From NCBI GenBank assembly GCA_026545225.1, contig CM048852.1, positions 54,195,146 to 54,259,145 on the forward strand: a DNA stretch of 64,000 nucleotides, given 5' to 3'. Origin of the DNA: Cornus controversa. Its lineage: Eukaryota > Streptophyta > Magnoliopsida > Cornales > Cornaceae. Made by a program: the position numbers and the translations under genes. The notes beneath the pieces were generated by a model. The model was not told the DNA's origin and ran no database searches. It was given only the letters and a program-made list of their open reading frames with translations. Position 1 is the first letter of the stretch, and each line of letters begins with the position of its first letter. Shown here piece after piece: positions 1-12,051 of this stretch.

Positions 1-1082
1 TGTGCAAAATCATGGCAATGGTTGTGTCTCCCAGTTTTTCCTCATTTAAATCCTTGTAGGCAGGACCATCTTTGTAAAGGCCTTTTTTATTCTTAAGATG
101 TATGGGTAACCAACTTATGTCACTAAAAGGGAACATAACGAGTCAAATTTTTTACTGGTTTAGATCAACAGCTTAACGTATTATTGCCCCCCCCCCCAAA
201 ACCCCACCCCACCCCCAAAAAAGGAGGGGGGGTGGGGGGGTGTGGGGGTGTGGAAGGAAACCAAAAAATTAGGGGCTGTGTTTCTAAGACTTGATTCTGA
301 TTCTATCCATGCATCATATGAAATAAGTGTGAATGAACAAAAATGTAACTTTTAGACTCTAAAGTTTCAATGGTGGTTTCAAAAAGGTTCAGCAAGGTCT
401 AGAAACTTCACATCGTTGATGTGAAATCTTTGAATCTTCAATTGCCTGGATGATAAAGTTCTAGATGCTCATTTGCTTTTGTAGGTTTATTTTTTTGGGC
501 AAGTAGTTGTCTAGCTTTCTTAAATTGTTTGCAATGAGCTGCTCAAGAGGCCATCTCCCACTAACAAAGAGATGGGGTGCATTATTTTCTATCGTGTAGC
601 CTATGCTATTAGGCTTTTCTCATGTGCCTGGTCAAAATCCTTTCATAAGCCAAGAGGGGTACTTTTAAGGCTCTTTAGTGTGAAAATCTAAATTGTAGTT
701 TTTCAGAGAGGAAGAACATTGGAGTTGGTTCTGTGGAAAAAGTTCTAGATTGAGGTCTGCTATCTGTTAGGGGCACAATAAATACAAATCTAAAATAATT
801 GTGTAATAAAAGCCACCTTGCTTTATGACAAATGTCACGATTTTTAACAATGCTGGAAAAATATGTGCTAAACCTCTATTTAGGTGAATCGTTCATTCAT
901 GTAATCAGTCTAAGAGGAAAGTATCATGACTGCTACGGGGTTGAATATTTTTGTTAAAAAAATTGTTAGAAGATCAATCGATAAAATTGTGTTGGCAATG
1001 GATCTAACATAGATCACATACATTATCAAGAGATCTATTTTAGATTCTATGGATATTGTCTTATTGATGCTATCATTCACAG
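1..1082. other. Probable intron of the PRT6-like gene
   Basis: I found no reading frame here that resembles PRT6 or any other gene. The stretch is AT-rich apart from a C-rich then G-rich patch at about 187-255. Because clear PRT6 coding sequence starts at 1083 right after an AG, this is best read as the end of an upstream intron. An unrecognised small exon cannot be excluded. Confidence 0.5.
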
Positions 1083-4000
1083 GTAACATGCTAGGTATCT
1101 TGAAAAATGTAGAAACGGGAGTAACATATCCTGATATCCAATTTTGGAGACGAGCTTCTGATCCTGTTCTTTCTCATGATGCTTTCTCGTCATTGATGTG
1201 GGTACTTTTTTCTCTTCCATCGCCATTTCTATCATGTGAAGAATCCTTCTTATCTATTGTGCATATCTTCTACGTTGTCTCAATAGCTCAGGTTTGTTAC
1301 ACCACTCCATTTGTTCAAGCAATGTAAAACTTTGATTGTAATGTTCCTTTGTAAAATATTGATGTCTTAATCATAGTATATTATGTTTGCAGACTATAAT
1401 TACGTATTGCAAAAGTCACCAATGCAATACAACTGAATTAGGATGTCATGATTGCCTGATTACTGACATCTATAGAATGATGGGAGAATGTGGGGTTGCT
1501 CAGCATTATTTTGTTTCCAACTATATCGATCCTTCGTGTAATATTAAGGATATGATTCGTCGCTTGAGCTTTCCTTATTTGCGAAGATGTGCGTTGTTGT
1601 GGAAATTAATTAACTCTTCCGCCTCAGCACCATTTAGTGATGGGGCTCAATTGTTGGATATATCATCTCATGCCACAGATGATATGATGGAATGTACCTA
1701 TGACCTTGAGATGGAGCTTGTCGAAGTTGAACAGCTGGAGAAAATGTTTAAGATTCCCTCACTGGATGTTGTTCTCAAGGATGGTGTGCTACGTTCTTTA
1801 GTTTTTAAATGGTTCCGTCATTTTCTCAAGGAGTTTGAAGTTCGTAGCCTTCAATGTGTTCTGCACTTGACTCCTGCAGTCCCGTTTAAGTTGATGCATT
1901 TGCCACATCTTTACCAAGATCTCTTACAGAGGTTCTTTTCATGTGCTTATATAAGTTCCTTTTTTTTTCCCATTCATTATCATTTATATCCATAATTCAC
2001 TGGAGAACATGTACTTAATCAGGTATATAAAACAGCATTGCCCGAACTGTGGAACTGTTCAGGAGGAACCTGCATTATGTCTCCTGTGTGGTAAATTGTG
2101 CACTCCAAATTGGAATAAATGCTGCAGGTTCATATCTATCCTTGTTAATTTTTATTCAAACTCCAGTTATATATTCCCTTTTTTTGGTTTGCTGAGATGT
2201 TATATTGAAAGACTAATGATTATAAGTTGATAACAAATTGCAACAAGTTTTAGTAATAATGGCTGGCTGAGATGTTATATTGAAAGACTAATGATTATAA
2301 GTTGATAACAAATTGCAACAAGTTTTAGTAATAACCAAATGTTGGAAAACATGAGTGAAAAATTACTCTACTAATTTGAAATCCACACTCAAATACAAGG
2401 GCTCAACCCTGGATGCACTATGGAAACTGTCAAGTTAGAGAATATTAGGAGTAGGGGGAATCGCCAGTGGAGCTTAATTGTTTTTAGTGGCTATGCCTTG
2501 ATGGTTTTCCTTAGTTGGATGTTACCATTTATTGTGGTAACAAGCTTGTTATCTCATCAGCACCCTGTATTTAGCTTTGCAAATTTGACTCTCTCTTTAT
2601 TGCTTTTTAAGGGAAAGTGGCTGCCAGACTCATGCAATGGCCTGCGGAGCTGGTTTTGCTGTATTCCTGTTGATTAGGGTATGTTTTATTCTTTGCCTTA
2701 CCTCATACTTGCGGAGCTTTATTTATCATTTATTATTTTCGTGAGAGTATTATTTTTCTCTTTGCATTGGCTGTATGTTGTGGAGATGACTCTTCAGTGT
2801 TTGGTCTTGTAGAAAACCACAATCTTGCTTCAAAGATCTGTACGTCAGGCACTTTGGCCTTCACCCTACTTGGATGCGTTCGGTGAAGAGGTATGTTAAT
2901 TTCTCTTCCATTTAAAATTTGTTAGTTCAGTAAATTTGTATGATGTGATAGTCGATAGTCCACTTGATAGTGCCAGTTATGCCTTTCTTTTGAGTCTTCC
3001 CACCTGACCCTTCTCATAAACTGTGCACAGAAGTACAAAAACTGGTGCATAATGTAGGTCCATTGGTCAATGCGATATAGCTGTACAGACCAGATTGGTA
3101 AATCAGATTAAGTAAAGTAATCACTAGCTGATATATGTGATTGCAGATATCCGAGGTTTACATTGTAGCCATGAGTCCAAAGGACGTCTGGTTGGAATGG
3201 TTCCTTGTATGCCCAAAAAGGGGAAAAAAAGAAGTAATCACTAACTACGAGTCTGCAACAAATGAAAAAAGATGGCAAAGAATTTAGCGAAGCAATTGGA
3301 AACCTTAATCACTAGATATGAGTTTGCAGCACTAAGTCACATAATTCTTCGGTGCCGCTCTCGCACACGCTCCTGCCCTCGCTCCGCCACTCTCTATATA
3401 TGACATAGAATTTGCTGCTTTCGCGCTTCAGCTCCCGCTCCTGCTCTCGCTCTGTGTGACTTACATGAAAGATGATGGCGAAGAATTCGGCAAAGGAATT
3501 TGAAACCTCACAGTGGGGAGCTGACCATCTGAAATGTAGTTAGAAGAAAGGTAGGGGATAGGTTTGATAACCAACCGCCAGCCTTTCCACATTTCACAGT
3601 AGTGATGGAGATCAGCATAGGACCTGCAAACATTCGTCATGAGCAAAATGTGATTTGGACCTATTCTAGGAGAAGGGGCAAAGACTTAATTAGGGTTGCA
3701 TTTTTAGTTTTATTTTCATTTTGGAATGATTTTTTTTTCCTAGTTGGGGAACTCACTTTTTTGTCCACAACGAGGTTCGAACCCCTCCCCTCCTCTTTGA
3801 GGATGGGGAGGTTATACCATTGGGCTACAAGCCCTTTGGTCATTTTGGAATGATTAATTTTAAGTTTACCTTTGTATTTTCTTATTTTAGGTTTTCTCAG
3901 GGTTTGCCCATAGTTATTAAAGGCTCAAGAGATACTAAGGTGCTAAGTTCTCCTGGAGCAAGCGTAAGGCGCAAGCTTGGTCGAAGTAATGCACGCGTGT

Positions 4001-7000
4001 GATAAAAATGAATATTAAATATAGTATAGAAAGAAATTGAAAATATGCAAGGAATTTTTCAGCCTATCAGTACAATGGACTAGTTAAATCAATATATATA
4101 TTTCTTTTCCATTTTGCAGATGAATTCAATTAAATCAATGTACATTCGGAACGATTCAAGATATTTGACTCAACTAATTAAAAGTTTTTAAAATATCAAG
4201 TTTTTGACATATAAACTTAGAGGACCGAGGAAGTCAATGCATGCAAATCTTAAAGATATGCATATGTGTTAAATAAATCAATTATCATGAAAAAAGTGCA
4301 ACTAAAAATCAATATCACGTGGATTTTAAACATATTATATTATTATAATTCAGAATCTAGCACTAGACACACTTAATGTTAGTCAACCGTAACCTTGTGA
4401 AGAGAGAGAGAGAGCGATCTGAGAGAATGACTAGCATATACGAGGCGAGCTTTTTTCTTTTGAGCGTGGAGCCTGCAAAACAGCGCGAGCCAGATGACTT
4501 TACGCGAGCTTGACTAAAGGGCCTGGACTGTATTAGTTTTAGGCGCTGTGGCTGAGACTTAACGACCCTGGGACTTTTTTGGAGTTTAGGCGTGCCTTTA
4601 ACAACTATGGGTTTTCCTTAGTTTGTCTATACAATTTAGGCCTTAATAATCAGAATTATGAAGTCTTGATTTGAAGAAGTATTTGTGACTTTAGCTCTCC
4701 TCTCCTCTCCTCCATTCTTTTTCCTTTTCTTTTTTTTTCACCCCTATTATTGCCCTTCTCATTTCCTTATGCTTTCTTGTCCTATATAAGAAGACTATGG
4801 TGGAGCACACATGGCAGTGGAAGGTCCATTCAAGGATGTCTTGGAGGGTGAGGAACCCTCCAATAAGGAAGTTGAAATCAAGGTTGTCAGAATCGGGATT
4901 CTACGTTGGATCGTTTTGGATTCCGTAGAATCGGAATCGTAGAATCGGATCGTGAATCGTAAGATTCTACCAAACTAGTAGAAAAACAATTCAAACTAAC
5001 TTTTTAAATAATGATACCTCTAAAATATAGCAACAATAAGCTAAAAACACAAAAATATATAAAAGAAAATACCACTCCAAACATATACTAGGAGAATATA
5101 GCTCAAAAGGTAGAGCTCTCATGCCAACTATGCTAACTTCTAAAATTTTGAAGTTATAAACTATAAAGTATAAACTATAAAAAAATTAATTTATTTAATA
5201 TGCAGAATTGCAGAAAATACTCAAATAGAAATACATATAGTATATACAGAATATTAGAATAGAATAGATTCTAGAACCAGAATTGCATAACCAATTAATT
5301 TAATTAATTTATTTAATATGCATATACAGAATTGCAAAATGCATATAGCCATATACCATCAATGATCGAAGTTCAAACTTCAAACAATATACAGACAGGG
5401 AATTCCCAAGATCTTACTTTTTGGTCTTGCCGAAGTGAACAGAGAGACCTGTCGGAGCTGTAAGAGGTCGACAATCATAGGTCTTCAAGAGTCCAAGACT
5501 TCCAAAAGAGAAGTGGAGAAGTTGAAACACACCGATCCGTAAAAAGAGAACAAAAGAGAGAAGTGGGTCTCATGACTCTCGTCGAATCGAACTGTCGAAG
5601 AGAGAAGTGGAGTCGCCGCTTAGCCGGAACTGCTGGAGAGTGGAGACAGGAAGCTTCGACACTCAACAGTCGACACTCACACTTCGCAAAAGACTGAGAT
5701 TTTGAGAGTTCGAGTCGTTCGTCTTCTAGGGCTTCTTCAATCTTCAGACTTCAGTTCTTCGACTTCTAACTTTTGAGTAGATGATTGTATAATGTATACA
5801 GTATAAGTTTATAAGTTATAATAAATAGAGTGGGCTAGCTTGGGCTTTCTTTACCATTTCACTCTCTTTATCACTCTTTGGGCTTTCTATTGAATTAGCC
5901 CAATGGCCCCAGTATGCTTTCAAAAAGCCAAGGCATGTAGAATAAGGCCCAAACAGTGAATATATGTAGAATCGGTTCAATCGCATAGAATCGTGCGATT
6001 CTACGATTCTACAAAAACGATTCTACTACGATTCTACATTATTAACGATTTATATGCGATCCGACTCGTTTTTGATATTTTAGATCGTAGAATCGTACGA
6101 TTCTACGACCCGAATCGCGATTTTGACAACCATGGTTGAAATAGAAGATACTTTGTCAAAGGACGAAGAAGTTAGAGTCTTGACCTATGCCCTAGAATCA
6201 GAATATCTGCTGAGCAGAACTGGAGACATAGGCACCAGGGCAAAGAACCCTTGACATAAAGCTGTTGGGGATACCAATCAATTGTGATTTGCTCTCTGCT
6301 AAATTCGGTCAGATGTTGAAGAGTAAAGGGTAAATTCGGTTAATTAGTTTGGAGGATGACTTTTATATTAAGGTCTTCACATGGAGGTTTAAGTATAGGA
6401 GGGTTCTATCAGCTGCCCATAAGTGATTCTTGGGCATTACTTGGTGAGGCAGTGGCAGTCGGGTTTTTCATCCGTCATCAGGGGCCATCTCATTCACCTT
6501 GGCATGGGTTGTTCCAGGTGAAATTGTCTCTAAAAGTTCAGGGAGATCCAGGAATAAGGTGAAGAGAAAATGGAATTGTTGAACAGTTGGCCTTCAAACT
6601 AGTCAGTGGTGAACGCTGGTGGTCAAGCTCAGATGTGCCTGGAATTGGGTCATGGAGTTTAATCCAGAAGAAAGGGAGAAAAGGAACTAGTCTTCAAGAT
6701 ACAAAAATCTAGTATTGTCGTAAGGAAGTTGAAATAGAACATACTGTGTCAAAGGATGAAGAAGTTTGAGTCTTGACCTATGCCCTAGAATCAGAATATC
6801 TGCTGAGCAGAACTGGAGACATAGGCACCAGGGCAAAGAACCCTTGACATAAAGCTGTTGGGGATACCAATCAATTATGATTTGCTCTCTGCTAAATTCG
6901 GTCAGATGTTCAAGAGTAAAGGGTAAATTCGGTTAATTAGTTTGGAGGATGACTTTTATGTTAAGGTCTTCACCAGGAATAAGGTGAAGAGAACATGGAA

Positions 7001-9383
7001 TTGTTGAACAGATGGCCCTCAAACTAGACAGTGGTGAACGCTGGTGGTCAAGCTCAGATGTGCCTGGAATTGGGTCATGGAGTTTAGTCCAGAAGAAAGG
7101 GAGAAAAAGGAACTAGTCTTCAAGATACAAAAATCTAGTATGGTCATAAGTCATAACTAGTGCAAAAAGGTGAAGGAGGGAACAAGTGTTTGAACTTCAA
7201 AAAATCTAATCTAGAAGTGATGTTAGCTGAAGATGGCACCAGGTTCTATAGTAGTAATGTTGAGAAGGAAAAGCAGACAGAGGTAATAAATCATAGGGTC
7301 ATGCTTTTGTATCACTTCAATTTGAGATGGAGGTGGAAATATTGGAATGTGGTTTGTTGTCTTGAGATATGCAAAGAGGGAGTGATACATTTTCAGGAGG
7401 GCATACAGTATCCTTAGACTGTTAATATGAATGGCTGAGATGAACCAATGGAAGATATCATCTATGCTACATGGACTCTTGTACACATGTCGGTTGCGAG
7501 TGTGTCTAATAAGCTTGGGTTATCAGTTCTACAAAATCTAGGACATGCAAAATACAGCTAAATATTTATATTACTTAATATTTTTCATTCACTTTCTAGA
7601 GTAAAGCAATATTTTAAAATTTCTAGAGTAAAGTAAATTTATTATTTTTTAATATATATCTATTATTTTTTTATAATATAGCAAAAGCAATATAACAAGA
7701 TGTGTTTTTGTTACTTGAAATATGTAGATGCATGTCCAATGATATGTGTGGAGCACATATCCTATATCCATGTTCGAGTGCCTAGTATCCGATGGGTCCA
7801 TGCACTTTTTTCAAGAGTCCAGAAATCATCACTTTTGATGACAAACTAGTGATATTCTAGGAGTTAGCACTGAGTTACCGACTAAAGACTCCTAGGCAGT
7901 AGAACAGCCCTGCCCCTAGGTGGAATAATAGCTCTTCCTGCGAGTCGAGTCAGTATGAGTGATTATGAATAAACTAGGCCAAACTGTCCAAGATGGCCTG
8001 GAGATTGAATAATGGGGCATAATGGTTTATGGAAGGTGGCGATTGGAATGAACTATATCATAAATTTCCCTGACTAATGGGAAAAGCTTGAATTGAATTC
8101 CTTTATACATGGTATATTTCAGAGAGATGGATATTCTCCAGAAGGGATTGAGATGGAGGCTTTGTGGCGGCAGCTCAATCAAATTGTGGACAGAGAAGTG
8201 GAATGAAGAGGGGAGACTACACTGCTGTAAGGGATGTGCGTGGCTTATCTTGCCCTCTATGTCAGCTCAACCTGCTGAAAGGCTACAAATGTATCTGTTT
8301 TTGAGGGATTATAACGAGAAAGATAAGTAGATTTGAAAGTACACCTCGAATGGGGCCTTTTCTATTATCATGGCTTACAACCTCCTCAGTGATGATCCCC
8401 TCGACACTGAGATGATGTGGTTTTGAGATAGTATGTGAAGTTGGAGCTCTAAATAGGTGAATATTTTTTGTGGTTTGTGGGGCTTAACAGGATCCTTCGT
8501 CATTTTATGACACTGTCGAATAGGCTGATGGAACGGACCAATATGCCTCCTTAGATCTCAAGTAATGGGTGAAAAGATATCTTAATGTGAATATGGGCTT
8601 TCAGTTGGGAGTGGGGGGAATGGGTTGGGATCTTTTGTTTTGGCAGGGGTTCACTTGTTTTTGTGTTGGAGCTTTGGAGGAATAAGTTCTTTCACAGTAG
8701 ATTTGGCGCCTAATTCTTTTAGCTTTGTTCTGCAATGGAGTTTAGCACTGGCTAAACCCCATCAGTACTCTTGTGAGTTGGGCTTCCCACCTTATCAACC
8801 TTGACAACGATGAGTGCACTAAGGGCAACTCTGTATCAGCTGGAGCTAGAAGGGTGTTCAAGGCTGATGTGGCCCAACACTTGGGGTGTTTCTTAGTCAA
8901 TGTGGGTTTAGCAACCACCACTATGGATGAAATTTTGGCCATCATTGAAGGCTTAAATTGGTCTGATGAAAATGAAGCCAACTGTTGTCAGAGTTTCTAG
9001 GGTGGTTATATGGACCTGGCTGGAAAAAATTCAGTGGTCTTCACCAATGCAGAGCCCTTACTTGGTTATATCAAGTTCTTCTGAACAGAGTGGTGGAGTT
9101 TGGTCTTTTATCGATTGATTGGGCATTTAGGGATGAAGGTGGTTGACTGTGGCTGAGAGGGTGACGGTGGTTAACAGTGGCTGGTGGTCGATTGAGAAGA
9201 TGCAAGGCTGACGGAGTGATGGTGGTTGAACTTGAACTCATGGATCAGATCAGTGACGGTTCACGGTGGCGATTCGATCAGTGAGATGGTGAGAGATTAG
9301 TGAGTTCACAATGGGTGCTTGGGTGGGTGGGGGCGTGCGGCTGACTGAAGAGATGAGGGTAACTGGGTAGGGTAAGTGAGGTG

Positions 9384-9420
<37 letters not shown>

Positions 9421-12051
9421 ATCCAGTATGTGCAATCCTATTGTAAGTAAACACAGTAGACCAATCATACGAAGACTAGTATGTATTTATATGTATGGCG
9501 GATTGGATTGGATATTTTTACTCTTAATTTGTGAACCGAACCAATCAAACAAGTTTCGCTAAAACTTAATCCGTAACTGGACCAATTTGACTTCAAATCC
9601 GAACCAATCCGCGCGGATTGGATTGGTTCGGATGGGATCATACCAGATCCGTGTGCACCCCTATAAAAACAAATTTGGGCTTCTTTTTGCCTTGTTTTTG
9701 GAAACCCACATTTCAAAGGAAAGGTCAAAACCTAAATGTAACCTTTGTCACCCTTCTTCTCATTTGATCCACTTGATGGGTTGTGAAATACTCGAGTTAT
9801 TTGATTTATTAGATAATCTTAAATCTTCTTTTATATTAAAAATATATACCAAGACACATGCTGTAAAGAAAAATATATTATAATTTTTATTTCTTCTGAA
9901 TTCTATTTTTATACTATTAGTTTGGCTCCTCAAAGTGAAAATTACTTGGTCCAACCCTGTGAGAAAGCATAAGTAAATCTAAGACAGCAGTTTGTTGACT
10001 TGAAAGAAACATGAAATGAGACTTGACACACAGCTGGGAGGCATTTTCCTTCACCATTCACCAAACAGACTTCAGTAGTCATGTCATAACTGGCCATGGT
10101 GTTGGAAAAGCACATTCCATGTTAGGATAAGCATATGCTGTTATAACTTACAGTTAAACTTCTCCATTTATCCTTTCATAACCAGTTTCAAAGGACTTCT
10201 GTTTCCTATTCATCTTTTAACTTCTTTAAAAAGTCCTTCAAATCCTTGACAATGCTTATGTTATATCTTGTGGTAATTTTATGTCTGTTCTTTCTGATTA
10301 GCAAAGAAACCTACATTTTGTGTCATAAGTTGATGCCAAATTGTTACTATATGCACCAAAGCATATACTAGTTAAGTTTGACCCAAACTTTGGGAAACAA
10401 CGCTAGATTGATTTGACGGGCTAAAGTTAGGCTGATGGTTAAATTTGAAGGTGATACATTTGTCATTGCCTCAATGTTCTTATGTACACCAGTAGATGGT
10501 GGACTTAAATGTTGGTGCTTGGTCTGACTTTTTTTTTTTTTGGTGTCGGAGTCATTTTGACCCATGAGATACGAGAATACATGAAAAGAAATGATTTTCA
10601 ACGTCTTAGCATAGGATATAGTTTCCTTGATGACTCCCAGTAGTTGTGATTAAGGCTTAATTTGAGGTTATTAGTTCTAGGTAGCTTTTGATGGTAATAT
10701 TTCTTAGGCTAGGCACTATACATGCCCTCTATAGGCTAGATTTGGATGGAACATGCTTGGTCAGTTTCCAAATCTGATGCTGCCTCGGTTTAGAGGCTCG
10801 TTTAACTATCCTAATGGAAGCTTCACGGAGTGGTTTGTTTTGGTTTCTGGTCAAATGGACATCTTTAGAACTAACAATGGGTCACGTGGACTTTGCCTTG
10901 AATGTGACAGCCCTATAGTGTTATAGTGCTATGACTTATCTCCCAGTCCAAACAGACTGTTTTGACCTGTGTAAATTGGAGCAGCAAAAAAATTAGCCTC
11001 ATAAGGTCAACTGAAGAGCTATGCTCCCAGGATATCACAGCCCTGCGACACATGGAGTTCTTTGAACTACCATATGGGAGTCAAATAACTATTCCGTGTG
11101 GCTTGTTCCATGCATGATTTTCCAAGTGTCTATTTTCGGTAAGTCATGAATTTCCAAGAGTCAACGCTGAATATTTCATTCTTTTGATTTAAGCATGAAT
11201 TATAATGTGTAGATCTATGTAAGGTTTGAATCTAACTAAATAAAACAGGTAAATATGATCTGTTGTACATCAAATTTTATAATATTATTGCTATGTTGTA
11301 CATCACTAAATTTGATCAAAATTCCCATGCGGCTGGGTATAGAATTGTTGAAATTTTATAATAAATCAATAAAACATGAGTGCAACTTCTATTAGCTTGC
11401 GTTCTTAATTTTTTGCATAATTTTTACACTAGCTGACTTCAAGCAGTTGCTACAATGGTTGGTGAGTTTGTTTGCAGTCAAATCTTCTTTATCAATAAAA
11501 GTACAGATTTATCCGCATGTAGCATAATCCTTTTTTTTCTTCTTTTTTTCCTCTTTTGAATTCTTGCAGGATCTTGAAATGCATAGGGGGAAGCCTTTGT
11601 ATTTGAATGAGGAACGTTATGCAGCTCTAACTCATATGGTACAAAAGGCATCCTTGCTTTCTGTTCTCCATGTATTTTATTTCCCACAATTGTGAAAAAT
11701 ATCAAACATTGAGATTAAGTACCCTTTGATAGTGATGCTTTACACTTTGCTAAAACACCAAGTTTAAAAGACGCCATTTTTACTTTGATCTCTCTCTCTA
11801 TTTTTTCATAATTTGATTTTGTATTTTCTAATATGATAATTATAAAACAAAACTACACATCTCTTCTTTACTAGATTTTAATGCCCCATATAATATTTTC
11901 ATTATTTATTAAATTGTTTGATTTGCTTTGCACTGTAATATGTTGTGCATTCATGCTCTATTTGTTTGCATGCCAGGTGGCTTCCCATGGCCTTGATAGA
12001 AGTTCTAAGGTTCTTCGCCAAACAACTATTGGTTCTTTCTTCATGCTTTAG
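1083..12051 (+). CDS. PRT6: PRT6-like E3 ubiquitin ligase (N-recognin), 3' end, seven exons
   Basis: PRT6 is the plant UBR-type E3 ligase that recognises N-terminal arginine and other basic N-degrons, including those of oxygen-regulated ERF-VII factors, for proteasomal degradation. Only the C-terminal 379 residues and the stop are in the window; the UBR box and RING region lie upstream. Exons: 1083-1291, 1393-1931, 2023-2127, 2612-2678, 2813-2890, 11570-11638, 11977-12051. All junctions are GT-AG and every phase joins cleanly (1,142 nt, two of them completing a split codon). Visible landmarks are YPDIQFWRRASDPVL in the first exon, the cysteine-rich CPNCGTVQEEPALCLLCG, then CCRESGCQTHAMACGAG across an exon junction, then LWPSPYLDAFGEE, and RGKPLYLNEERYAALTHM, ending in GSFFML. 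All match the conserved C-terminal domain of plant PRT6 as I recall it. The intron 2891-11569 is very long. The first exon's 5' boundary (AG at 1081-1082) is the least certain. Confidence 0.93.
2191..2334 (+). repeat. Near-perfect 75-bp tandem duplication in a PRT6 intron
   Basis: The stretch beginning GCTGAGATGTTATATTGAAA at 2191 is repeated from 2266 with no difference over about 69 bp. It lies within the intron 2128-2611. The absence of differences suggests a very young duplication or an assembly artefact. Confidence 0.9.
3732..3839 (-). mobile_element. tRNA-derived SINE, complete, inside the PRT6 intron
   Basis: Read on the minus strand, the element has an RNA polymerase III A-box-like TAGCCCAATGG (3817-3827) and a B-box-like GGTTCGAACC (about 3774-3784) at tRNA-like spacing. 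It ends in an A-run, seen as the T-run after 3731. It is flanked by a perfect 16-bp direct repeat, TCATTTTGGAATGATT, at 3716-3731 and 3840-3855, the target-site duplication expected of LINE-driven insertion. At about 108 bp it is short for a plant SINE. The perfect duplication implies a fairly recent insertion, opposite in orientation to the host gene. Confidence 0.88.
3909..4609. mobile_element. Non-autonomous hAT element with CATAGTT termini
   Basis: The left end CATAGTTATTAAAGGC mirrors the right end GCCTTTAACAACTATG. The flanks GGTTTGCC (3901-3908) and GGTTTTCC (4610-4617) make an 8-bp target duplication with one mismatch, the hallmark of the hAT superfamily. The 701-bp body has no transposase frame and includes a GA run near 4400. 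Confidence 0.8.
4811..7146 (+). repeat. Imperfect tandem duplication of an unidentified repeat, first copy split by a hAT element
   Basis: The sequence from about 6135 to 6724 recurs at about 6725-7146 with high identity, including the shared stretch CTGCTGAGCAGAACTGGAG. The second copy lacks about 170 bp present in the first. The start of copy one lies left of the hAT insertion at 4879. Without the hAT, a frame opens near 4811 (MAVEGPFKDVLEGEEPSNK) and runs on past the insertion site into an acidic stretch before stopping. That frame could be a remnant of a LINE ORF or of a captured gene; I do not recognise it. Confidence 0.72.
4879..6134. mobile_element. Non-autonomous hAT element with GTAGAATCG subterminal repeats
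   Basis: Ends are CAAGGTTGTCAGAATCG on the left and, reverse-complemented, CATGGTTGTCAAAATCG on the right. A perfect 8-bp target duplication GTTGAAAT lies at 4871-4878 and 6135-6142. Many copies of GTAGAATCG and its complement sit near both ends, typical of hAT transposase-binding regions. No transposase is encoded in the 1,256 bp. The paralogous copy at about 6731 keeps the empty site GGAAGTTGAAATAGAA, which confirms the boundaries. Confidence 0.92.
8060..8990 (+). mobile_element. L1-type LINE remains: zinc-binding RT tail and RNase H
   Basis: A frame at 8109-8330 contains ILQKGLRWRLCGGSSIKLW, matching the stretch after reverse transcriptase (zf-RVT region) in plant L1 LINE ORF2. A second frame at 8773-8998 resembles the RNase H-like domain of the same elements (GARRVFKADVAQHLGCFL, then a stretch ending EILAIIEGLNW). 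The two are in different frames with several stops between them, so this is a decayed 3' part of an ORF2. It lies in the 8.7-kb PRT6 intron, in sense orientation. The reverse transcriptase core is not recognisable. Confidence 0.7.
9383..9418. repeat. TA microsatellite
   Basis: An uninterrupted (TA)n run of about 36 bp inside the PRT6 intron. Confidence 0.95.
9490..9662. mobile_element. hAT fragment, GGATTGG subfamily, one clear end
   Basis: GGATTGGATTGG-type repeats and their complements end in GTGCACCCCTA at 9662, the same terminus as the intact hAT copies elsewhere in this window. The composition matches the copy at 45584-46046. I could not find the opposite end or an 8-bp duplication, so the left side is probably lost. 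Confidence 0.55.
9663..11569. other. Rest of the long PRT6 intron
   Basis: No gene or element that I can name. It contains short poly-T runs (about 10531 and 11529) and ends in a pyrimidine-rich tract and the acceptor TTCTTGCAG used by the next PRT6 exon at 11570. Confidence 0.6.

Noticed and set aside
3771-3839. A tRNA gene on the minus strand
   Set aside because: A and B boxes are present, but there is no cloverleaf; the A-tail and 16-bp flanking repeat show a SINE.
9250-9728. Minus-strand open frames of 72 and 87 residues
   Set aside because: They run through a TA microsatellite and the inverted subterminal repeats of a hAT fragment; no protein-like conservation.
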